Part shown: positions 1-5,102 of the stretch, piece by piece | How positions within the stretch are numbered: the first letter of the stretch is position 1 | Layout of the letters: each line of letters starts with the position of its first letter | Source: AG25 sp035517615 | GTDB taxonomy: Bacteria > Gemmatimonadota > Gemmatimonadetes > Gemmatimonadales > GWC2-71-9 | Length of the DNA stretch: 5,102 nt | Direction: 5' to 3' | Assembly (NCBI GenBank): GCA_035517615.1 | Contig: DATIYM010000030.1 | Span: 1 to 5,102, forward strand | The notes under the pieces: model-generated | The model's database searches: none | What the model saw: only the letters and a program-made list of their open reading frames with translations | Told to the model about the DNA's origin: nothing | Translations under genes and position numbers: made by a program

Positions 1-795
1 GGCCAGGGCGCGGGCGCGAGTCGAGAGTGCCGCGATTTCAGTCCCGCTGGCCGAGGAAAATTCCGCTCGCTCGAGCTGCCCGAGCACCTGGGTGATTTCT
101 GCCGACCACGTGTCGCTCACCTGGGTGGTCGCGTTCGCCGCGAGTGCCGCGCGCAGACGTCCCGCCGCGCGCGTCGCCACCGCTTTCGCTTCCCCGGCGG
201 CAAGCCAACGGGCATCGGGGACTTCAGGCTCGAGTGGAACGTGAAGCCCCGGAGCCAACCCACGCGCCGGCCGCCGTCTCCACATCACGGCTGCGGCGAC
301 GATCGCACCCCCCAGAGCGATTCCGGTCACGAGCGGCAGCGGATGCTCGTGGCCCCGCCGCAGCGGAACGAGCGCCGGGCGCGGCTCCGGGTGCTTGAGC
401 GAGTCGGGGATCACGCTCTGCACAACAAGGCGAGCCATACCGCCCGTTATCGAATCGGTGTGGCCGTCGGGAGCGAAGCGCCAGATCGGGGGCAAGCTCA
501 CGTCATGCGTCCCGGGCTCCCACACGACCACCGGATAGCTGACCGCCCATCCGTTCTCGACCAGAGCGACCGTCGCGTCGCCCAGTGGCTCGACGTCCTC
601 GAGCGGCACGAGCTTGCCGGGGCGCACCCTCCATCCCTGCGGCACGCTGACGCGCCGAGACACCCACACGGTATCGCCGACGGTGGGATTCGACGGCGAC
701 GTGGTCCACGAGTCCGTTTGCGCCCAAGCGCGGCGCGACGACGCGACGACGCACGTGAGCGCGAGGCAGACGATGGCGGGCGCACTTCGCTTCAT
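1..795 (-). CDS. BatD/DUF4381-like membrane protein with periplasmic domain (partial, C-terminus off the left edge)
   Basis: The frame is open from ATG at 795 to base 1, giving 265 residues with no stop. Residues 1-25 look like a Sec signal peptide: MKR, a hydrophobic stretch around residues 7-19, then AWA before Gln26 as a signal peptidase I site. Residues 26 to about 150 form a polar region rich in Val, Pro and Trp with VGDTVWVSRRVSVP near 39-52, typical of a beta-sandwich of the BatD type. One membrane helix spans about 155-172 and is followed by RRR (173-175), so by the positive-inside rule the C-terminal part is cytoplasmic. That part (about 200-265) is Ala-rich and helical, with a QLERAEFSS...IAALSTRARAL pattern like the end of BatD/DUF4381 proteins, so the true C-terminus is probably close. 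The ATG overlaps the TGA of the DUF58 gene (ATGA). No strong Shine-Dalgarno is visible, so initiation probably depends on coupling. By analogy it would be the membrane partner of the MoxR/DUF58 pair. The family assignment is from architecture, not a search. Confidence 0.82.
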   Translation of the reverse strand, partial: MKRSAPAIVCLALTCVVASSRRAWAQTDSWTTSPSNPTVGDTVWVSRRVSVPQGWRVRPGKLVPLEDVEPLGDATVALVENGWAVSYPVVVWEPGTHDVSLPPIWRFAPDGHTDSITGGMARLVVQSVIPDSLKHPEPRPALVPLRRGHEHPLPLVTGIALGGAIVAAAVMWRRRPARGLAPGLHVPLEPEVPDARWLAAGEAKAVATRAAGRLRAALAANATTQVSDTWSAEITQVLGQLERAEFSSASGTEIAALSTRARALA

Positions 796-1667
796 CGCTT
801 GAGCCGTCGCGCGCGTTTTGCGAACGCGCGCCGCAGCGGGAGCGCGTACGGAACGTTCGTGAGCAGTGAGACGTGATCGACGCCGGCCGCGATCAGTTTG
901 CGGGTGCGTTCCTCCACGCGGCGCTCGGCGGCTACCTGGAATCGCGCGCGCGTCGGCCCGTGGCTCGAATCGAGCAGCACGCGCTGCCCGGTTTCGGCGT
1001 CATACATATCCACCCACCCGGCGTCGGGCAGCAGCACCTCCCGCGGGTCATCGGTGGTGATCGCCACGACGTCGTGCTCGGCGGCGAGATGGCCCAGTGG
1101 CTGCTCCCAGTCTTCCGCGCGGAAATCGGACAGAATCGCCACGATCGCGCGGTGATGCAGCAGGCGTGCGGCATATCGCAGGGCGTCCGCGAGATTGGTC
1201 CCGCGGCTCCTGGCACGAAACGCCACGAGATCGCGAATCACCCGCAGTGCGTGCGGCCGTCCCTTGCCGGGGCGAATCGTCATTTCCACCTTGTCCGCGA
1301 ACATCAGCGCGCCCACGCGGTCGTTGTGCCGTGCCGCGGCCAGCGCCAGTACCGCCGCGACTTCGACCGCGAGCCCCGCTTTCGTGTAGGGGCGGCCGAA
1401 ATGCAGCGACCCCGACTGATCGACCACGAGCAGCAGCGTGACTTCGCGCTCCTCGACGTAGGTCTTGACGAAGGGGTGGCCCATGCGGGCCGAGACATTC
1501 CAATCGACCGCGCGGAAATCATCGCCCTGCTGGTAGGCGCGGACCTCGGCGAACTCGATCCCCTGGCCGCGAAACACCGAGCGGTATTCGCCCGTGAAGA
1601 GCGAGTTCACGAGCGACCGTGTGCGCAGCTCGATTCCCTTGACCTGCTTCAGCACTTCGGGGGTCAC
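792..1667 (-). CDS. DUF58 domain protein with VWA-like metal-binding fold
   Basis: This gene encodes 291 residues, the short soluble form of the DUF58 family, with no N-terminal membrane helices. The family signature is clear: GEYRSVFRGQGIEFAEVR at 26-43, then Y45, Q46, GDDFR at 48-52 and VDWN at 54-57. A von Willebrand A-like region follows, with a MIDAS motif DQSGS (D83, S85, S87) after the hydrophobic strand VTLLLVV, GTN (T157) as the likely second metal ligand, and LSDF (D181) as the third. In MoxR clusters DUF58 proteins are regarded as partners or adaptors of the ATPase; the exact activity is unknown. The GTG start at 1667 overlaps the moxR stop as GTGA. A GGGAG lies upstream but at about 13 bases, so initiation is probably coupled. 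The C-terminus is very basic (RRAFAKRARRLKR), and its codons form a hairpin close to the next gene's start. Confidence 0.95.
   Translation of the reverse strand: MTPEVLKQVKGIELRTRSLVNSLFTGEYRSVFRGQGIEFAEVRAYQQGDDFRAVDWNVSARMGHPFVKTYVEEREVTLLLVVDQSGSLHFGRPYTKAGLAVEVAAVLALAAARHNDRVGALMFADKVEMTIRPGKGRPHALRVIRDLVAFRARSRGTNLADALRYAARLLHHRAIVAILSDFRAEDWEQPLGHLAAEHDVVAITTDDPREVLLPDAGWVDMYDAETGQRVLLDSSHGPTRARFQVAAERRVEERTRKLIAAGVDHVSLLTNVPYALPLRRAFAKRARRLKR
809..831 (-). other. Perfect 9-bp hairpin just upstream of the BatD-like gene start
   Basis: On the minus strand, arms GCGCGCGTT and AACGCGCGC flank the five-base loop CGCAA. The stem is perfect and lies in the DUF58 codons for its basic C-terminal tail, ending 13 bases before the ATG at 795. 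No T-run follows, so it is not an intrinsic terminator. The structure is seen in the sequence; a role in limiting or coupling translation of the downstream gene is inference. Confidence 0.45.
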
Positions 1668-2638
1668 GGCACGTCGACGGCTCCCAGGATCTTCGTGATC
1701 ACCGAGTCCGAATCCATGTCCTCGGCCTCGGCTTCGAACGTGAGCAACACGCGGTGGCGTAGCACGTCGTGCGCGATCGCCTTGACGTCGTCCGGCACCA
1801 CGTAGGCGCGGCCGCGGAGGTACGCGTAGGCTCGAGCGGCCTGGGCGAGAAAGATCGACGCGCGTGGTGAGGCGCCGAACGCGATGAGCGGCTTTAGCTC
1901 GGTGAGCCCGACGGCCTGAGGCTCGCGCGTCCCGCGAACCACGTCCACGATGTAGTCGACCACTTTCTGGTCCATGAACAGCTCGGCAATCGCGCTTCGC
2001 GCGGCGAGGATGTCCCCGGCTTCCGCCACGCGCTGCACTTCGATGGGCCGCCCCGATGCCATACGGGCCACGATTTCCTTTTCGGCGTCACGCGACGGAT
2101 ACCCGACGCGCACCTTGAGCATGAAGCGGTCGAGCTGCGCTTCCGGCAGCGGGTAGGTGCCTTCCTGCTCGATCGGGTTCTGCGTCGCCAGCACGAGGAA
2201 CGGCTCGCCCAGATAGAACGTCTCGCCCCCGATCGTCACCTGTTTTTCCTGCATCGCCTCGAGCAGCGCCGACTGCACTTTCGCGGGAGCGCGATTGATC
2301 TCGTCGGCCAGCACGAGATTCGCGAACAGCGGTCCCTTTTTGGGATGAAACTCCTGGGTACGCTGATCGAACACCATCGTGCCGATCACGTCCGCCGGAA
2401 GCAGATCCGGGGTGAACTGAATCCGCGAAAACGAAATCCGCAGGCACTCGGCCACGGTGCGGACCGCGAGCGTCTTGGCGAGCCCCGGCACGCCCTCGAG
2501 CAGAATGTGACCGCCCGTGAGCAGGCCGATCACGAGCCGCTCGACCATCATTTCCTGCGCGACGACTCGCTTCGCGACTTCACGCCGCAGCGCTTGGGCC
2601 AGCACCGCTTCGGTGGGCTGTGCCGTTCGCGTCGTCAT
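1664..2638 (-). CDS. moxR: MoxR-family AAA+ ATPase
   Basis: This is a full-length 324-residue MoxR ATPase. Visible motifs are Walker A GVPGLAKT (49-56); the MoxR-typical IQFTPDLLPADVIG stretch (73-86); Walker B LVLADEINRAP (108-118) with D112 and E113; sensor 1 ATQNP (151-155) followed by EQEGTYPLPEAQLDRF; a likely arginine finger at R171; and sensor 2 GASPRAS (255-261, R259) in the C-terminal lid. No catalytic residue is missing. MoxR proteins are chaperone-like ATPases that work with VWA or DUF58 partners. The adjacent DUF58 and BatD-like genes place this one in the 'MoxR proper' type rather than the RavA type. The ATG at 2638 overlaps the HEAT gene's TGA (ATGA) and has AGGA five bases upstream, the best-placed ribosome site among the internal junctions. 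The stop overlaps the DUF58 start (GTGA). The symbol denotes the family; the specific substrate is not known. Confidence 0.97.
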   Translation of the reverse strand: MTTRTAQPTEAVLAQALRREVAKRVVAQEMMVERLVIGLLTGGHILLEGVPGLAKTLAVRTVAECLRISFSRIQFTPDLLPADVIGTMVFDQRTQEFHPKKGPLFANLVLADEINRAPAKVQSALLEAMQEKQVTIGGETFYLGEPFLVLATQNPIEQEGTYPLPEAQLDRFMLKVRVGYPSRDAEKEIVARMASGRPIEVQRVAEAGDILAARSAIAELFMDQKVVDYIVDVVRGTREPQAVGLTELKPLIAFGASPRASIFLAQAARAYAYLRGRAYVVPDDVKAIAHDVLRHRVLLTFEAEAEDMDSDSVITKILGAVDVP

Positions 2639-4194
2639 CGCAATCCTGCTTCCGCTGCTTTGCGCACCGCCGGCTCCTTGTCGTGCGTGTACAGTTGCAA
2701 CAAGCCCTTCGCCTCGGCTCCGCCACCCCCGAGCGTGGCGATTGCCTCGATGGCCGCCGCGCGCACCATCGCACTACGGCGGCGCAGCCGGCTTCCCGGC
2801 TCCGCATGGCGAGCGAGAACGTCGAGCGTCTCGCGCCCGGCGCCGAGCCGCCCGACAGCCCGGAGCAGTTCAGCCAGAACTCCTTCGTCCTGCTCCTGCT
2901 CGATGCGGCGCATCAGTACCGTCACGAGCGTGCCGTCCCCGGCTCCCTCGATCGCGCGCACCGCCGCATGCCGTACCAGGACGCTGTCGTCCTTCAATGC
3001 GGGAATGATGGGTCGCACGATCTCGCGCCCGCCGATCTCCGTCAGTCCTTTCACGGCCGACTCTCGGACGAACTCGGATTCGTGGTGCAGCAGCGCCAGG
3101 AGCGGCGGCACCGCGTCGGGCGATCCGCAAAAGCCGGAGAGCTCCGCCGCGGCGGCGACCACCGCCGTGTCCCTGTCTTTCAACCGCGCGCCGAGTGGCT
3201 CCATCGCCCGGTCGCCCGCGCGCCGGACGATCGCCCGATACGGTTCGCGTTGATCGAGTGGCGCCGCCAGATAGGCGTGCAGCACCGGATCGATGGACAG
3301 CGTCGCCAGCGCGCCGAGCGCGGCCACCAGGGTCTCGCGGTCCGCGATCGGCACGTTCGGTTCCGCGAGCCGCGCCACCATCCGCTCCACCGCGGCCTTG
3401 TCGGAGAGCCGGGCCGCCGCCCCGCCGATCTGCTCCACGAGCGCGGGTTCGGACGCCTTCGTGAGGGTGCGGTCGAGCGCCGCGATCGCCGCCGCCACGC
3501 GAGCGATATCCTTGAGCGAAAGCAGCACCGGCTCGAGCTGTCCGAGCTGTCCCACCGCCCTGCGCTGCGCGTCCGGGGTTTGCGCGGCCGCGACTTCGGC
3601 AATCGCGCGCTCCACCTGGACGTCGACGGGCAGCGCGTCGAACCGGAACGCGCCGATGGCACGATGATCGAGTGGTTCGATCGGGCGGGCTGTCGCGGGA
3701 GCATCCGCGGTGGCCTGGATCGGCGCCGCGCCGGGCTCCGACCCCGCCGGGGCGGCTGCACTCACCCCCGAGTCTCGCTGCGCCACGCTCGAGAATCGCT
3801 GCGTGCGGCGACTCATGCTCAGCGCAATCTGTCCGAGCACCGCGTCTTCCGGCTTCGCGGTGCCCGTCGCGATGGCGAACAGGGCAACCACGTGGTCGGC
3901 CGTGACTCCCGGATGCAGAACGAGACTCCGAACCCCGCGCGCGTACAACAGTCCCGCAAGCTCGTTCACCTGCGCATTGCGCGACAGGATATGCTGGCCG
4001 TGCCAATGAAACCCCGTTGCTCCGATCTTCCACTCGATCGAGCCCAACGCCGCGATGCCCGGTATCGTGTTCGTGATCTGGCGCAGGGATTCGACCACGG
4101 CCGGATGACTCGCGGGATAGAGCCGCATGAGACGGAACGTCGTGCCGATCGCCCCGAGCGCCCGCTCGACCGGTCCCGTGTCGAGCGCCGTCAC
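2635..4194 (-). CDS. HEAT-repeat protein with conserved N-terminal RLYPxxHP domain
   Basis: This gene encodes 519 residues from GTG at 4194. Three parts are visible. Residues 1 to about 125 form a compact domain with FRLMRLYPASHPAV (20-33), a Trp/Gly-rich segment (about 54-68) and ELAGLLYARGVRSLVLHPGVT (78-98). This resembles N-terminal regions I recall from other HEAT proteins of high-GC bacteria, with no known function. Residues about 140-175 are an Ala/Pro-rich linker. From about 190 the protein is helical, and tandem HEAT-type repeats are clearest at 361-390 (AVPPLLALLHHESEFVRESA), 391-421, 422-453, 455-490 and 495-519, each with the D/E-x-x-VR-x-x-A turn. There is no signal peptide or membrane helix, so it is probably a cytoplasmic scaffold. 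The GTG overlaps the rluB stop (GTGA). The frame stays open upstream to 4743, but that extension is an Arg/Gly-rich shadow of rluB. No strong Shine-Dalgarno is seen. The link to MoxR is inferred from gene order only. Confidence 0.93.
   Translation of the reverse strand: MTALDTGPVERALGAIGTTFRLMRLYPASHPAVVESLRQITNTIPGIAALGSIEWKIGATGFHWHGQHILSRNAQVNELAGLLYARGVRSLVLHPGVTADHVVALFAIATGTAKPEDAVLGQIALSMSRRTQRFSSVAQRDSGVSAAAPAGSEPGAAPIQATADAPATARPIEPLDHRAIGAFRFDALPVDVQVERAIAEVAAAQTPDAQRRAVGQLGQLEPVLLSLKDIARVAAAIAALDRTLTKASEPALVEQIGGAAARLSDKAAVERMVARLAEPNVPIADRETLVAALGALATLSIDPVLHAYLAAPLDQREPYRAIVRRAGDRAMEPLGARLKDRDTAVVAAAAELSGFCGSPDAVPPLLALLHHESEFVRESAVKGLTEIGGREIVRPIIPALKDDSVLVRHAAVRAIEGAGDGTLVTVLMRRIEQEQDEGVLAELLRAVGRLGAGRETLDVLARHAEPGSRLRRRSAMVRAAAIEAIATLGGGGAEAKGLLQLYTHDKEPAVRKAAEAGLR
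2643..2649 (-). promoter_or_regulatory. Ribosome binding site for moxR
   Basis: On the minus strand the sequence AGGA lies five bases before the ATG at 2638, inside the last codons of the HEAT gene. It supports this ATG as the moxR start and suggests moxR can be initiated directly as well as by coupling, unlike the DUF58 and BatD-like starts, which lack a well-placed site. Confidence 0.55.
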
Positions 4195-5039
4195 TCGACC
4201 GCCGCCGGCACCGTGGGGTCTTCCAGCCGTTCGATCGCGCGGATTTCGCGGGCGGTGAGGGCTCGATAGTGCCCTTCCGGGAGCCGGCCCAGCTCGACCG
4301 GTCCATAGGACACGCGATGCAGCCACTCGATTTTCAGTCCCAGCGCCTCCGCGAGGCGGCGTACGATTCGCTGCCGTCCCTCGGCCAGGGTGACCTCGAT
4401 CTCGATCGCGCCTCGATCCACGGCACGCACCCGGCGCCGCACCACTCGCACCGGCCGTTCGTCGATCACCACCGGCTTCCCACCCAACGCGGCACTGGCC
4501 TGTGGCGCGCTCATCCCGTGAGCGCGCAACCGGTAGGTCCGCGGGACGGCATAGCGCGGGTGCATGAGACGGTGTGCCGCCGTACCGTCGGTCGTGAGCA
4601 ACAACAACCCGGAAGTCATGACGTCCAGCCGACCAACGTATGTGAGCCCCGGCAGCTTTGGGAGGAGGTCGAACACCGTTTTCCGTCCTTCGGGATCGCC
4701 GCGTGAGACGACGTAGCCGATCGGCTTGTTCAGCGCGAGCCACGCCGTCCGGGCCGGCTGGACGGCCCGGCCGTCGACCGTCACGCGCTGCCGCGCCGGA
4801 TCCACGCTCATCCCGAGCGTCGCCACCGCGCCGTCGACCCGGACTCGTCCGGCTCGGATCAGATCCTCGGCTTTGCGTCGGGATGTGACGCCCGCGCGCG
4901 CCAGGGCGCGTTGTAATCGGACGTATGATGGCCCTGGCTTCCCCGCCGGCGTCGCGACGCTACGGCGATCGTGGGTGCCGTCATTGTGCTCCAACCCGTC
5001 CCCAGCGTCACGCCGACCGTGCGGTCGTCTCGATCCCAC
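4191..5039 (-). CDS. rluB: RluB/RsuA-family 23S rRNA pseudouridine synthase
   Basis: This is a 282-residue frame from GTG at 5039. Residues about 40-85 are an S4 RNA-binding domain (VRLQRALARAGVTSRRKAEDLI, then GRVRVDG). The catalytic domain follows: LALNKPIGYVVS (101-112), DPEGRKTVFDLLPKL (115-129), the catalytic-Asp motif GRLD (136-139, D139) and TSGLLLLTTDG, HRLMHPRYAVPRTY (156-169), and EGRQRIVRRLAEALGL (220-235) with a final RVSYGPVELGRLPEGHYRAL block. This is the RsuA/RluB/RluE/RluF family. RluB converts a uridine near position 2605 of E. coli 23S rRNA, which is the most likely role, though RluE/F-type specificity cannot be excluded. The core is certain but the start is not: GTG 5039 has GAGG four bases upstream, TTG 4994 is an in-frame alternative, and residues before about 30 look non-conserved. 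The stop overlaps the HEAT gene start. Confidence 0.93.
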   Translation of the reverse strand: MGSRRPHGRRDAGDGLEHNDGTHDRRSVATPAGKPGPSYVRLQRALARAGVTSRRKAEDLIRAGRVRVDGAVATLGMSVDPARQRVTVDGRAVQPARTAWLALNKPIGYVVSRGDPEGRKTVFDLLPKLPGLTYVGRLDVMTSGLLLLTTDGTAAHRLMHPRYAVPRTYRLRAHGMSAPQASAALGGKPVVIDERPVRVVRRRVRAVDRGAIEIEVTLAEGRQRIVRRLAEALGLKIEWLHRVSYGPVELGRLPEGHYRALTAREIRAIERLEDPTVPAAVE

Positions 5040-5102
5040 AGGACCTCAGTGAGCAGTGGTCTGAAAGCCGCGAGCGTCGCGTTCACGTCTCGCGGATGGA
5101 GC
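4985..5102 (-). other. Unresolved right edge upstream of the pseudouridine synthase core
   Basis: No gene can be assigned here. In one frame the last five codons read SIRET and then TGA at 5085-5083, which could be the end of an upstream gene; scpB would be the usual neighbour, but five residues cannot show that. A GTG overlaps this TGA (GTGA at 5086-5083) and opens a 75-residue frame that runs to 4859, deep inside the synthase. Its first 34 residues look fairly protein-like, while the rest is Arg-rich and lies antiphase to the conserved S4 domain. The third frame has a stop at 5048-5046 and then the chosen GTG start. No promoter with recognisable -35 and -10 boxes is seen. Confidence 0.3.
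5044..5047 (-). promoter_or_regulatory. Possible ribosome binding site for the GTG start of the pseudouridine synthase
   Basis: GAGG on the minus strand lies four bases before GTG at 5039. It is the reason the longer start was chosen. A competing GGAG at 4989-4992 lies four bases before an ATG at 4984, but that ATG is in a different frame from the synthase. Confidence 0.35.

Larger units (their letters stand above)
1..5039 (-). other. Translationally coupled five-gene operon
   Basis: The pseudouridine synthase, HEAT protein, MoxR, DUF58 and BatD-like genes follow one another on one strand with 4-base stop/start overlaps at 4194-4191, 2638-2635, 1667-1664 and 795-792. There are no intergenic bases and no internal terminator, so any promoter must lie at or beyond the right edge or inside a coding region. 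Downstream genes beyond base 1 are probably part of the same transcript. Confidence 0.8.

Noticed and set aside
241..876. Open frame of 211 codons on the plus strand at the left side
   Set aside because: It is Arg-rich and without motifs, while the minus strand here encodes a signal peptide, membrane helix and BatD-like tail joined to DUF58 by an ATGA overlap.
873..1805. Open frame of 310 codons on the plus strand opposite DUF58
   Set aside because: The opposite strand carries the conserved DUF58 signature and MIDAS motif; this frame shows none and spans the DUF58/moxR junction.
2620..4269. Open frame of 549 codons on the plus strand opposite the HEAT gene
   Set aside because: It is rich in Arg and His with no recognisable motif and lies exactly antisense to a convincing HEAT-repeat gene; in GC-rich DNA such antisense frames stay open by codon bias.
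2870..4306. Second long minus-strand open frame of 478 codons over the HEAT gene
   Set aside because: It is Gly/Arg-rich, without repeats or motifs, and out of phase with the HEAT pattern; it is a composition shadow.
4195..4743. Upstream extension of the HEAT protein frame to 702 residues
   Set aside because: The extra residues are an Arg/Gly-rich shadow of the pseudouridine synthase, and GTG 4194 gives the conserved N-terminal domain and a standard GTGA overlap.
4749..4770. Inverted repeat with 8-bp arms CCGGGCCG and CGGCCCGG
   Set aside because: It lies inside conserved synthase codons, has no T-run and is not near a start or stop; short GC stems are expected by chance at this base composition.

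Overview
The window is a dense, single-strand stretch of a GC-rich bacterial chromosome, roughly two-thirds G+C by eye. All five convincing genes lie on the minus strand, so the transcript reads from right to left. In that order they are: an RluB/RsuA-type 23S rRNA pseudouridine synthase (5039-4191); a 519-residue HEAT-repeat protein with an uncharacterised N-terminal domain (4194-2635); a MoxR-family AAA+ ATPase (2638-1664); a DUF58 protein with a von Willebrand A-like metal site (1667-792); and a secreted, single-pass membrane protein resembling BatD/DUF4381, which starts at 795 and runs off the left edge. I see no tRNA, rRNA, CRISPR array, insertion sequence or terminator.

All four junctions between these genes are 4-base overlaps in which the TGA stop of one gene sits inside the start codon of the next (GTGA, ATGA, GTGA, ATGA). 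No base between 1 and 5039 is intergenic, so this looks like one translationally coupled operon. The right edge (about 4985-5102) is unresolved. It may hold the last codons of an upstream gene, and the exact start of the pseudouridine synthase is ambiguous because the best Shine-Dalgarno/ATG pair is in another frame.

Functionally, moxR - DUF58 - BatD-like is the core of a known type of cluster. A MoxR ATPase acts with DUF58 and VWA partners and a membrane protein carrying a periplasmic beta domain, and such clusters are thought to remodel or mature envelope or metal-dependent targets. The gene beyond the left edge would be expected to encode BatA/BatB-like VWA membrane proteins, but this is inference. 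The less usual part is the upstream coupling of an rRNA-modifying enzyme and a HEAT scaffold to the MoxR module.

The base composition, the Ala/Arg-rich proteins and this gene order suggest Gemmatimonadota or a similar high-GC, deep-branching phylum. That is a guess from memory of gene order, not a demonstrated placement. The long open frames on the plus strand are GC-driven shadows of the minus-strand genes.
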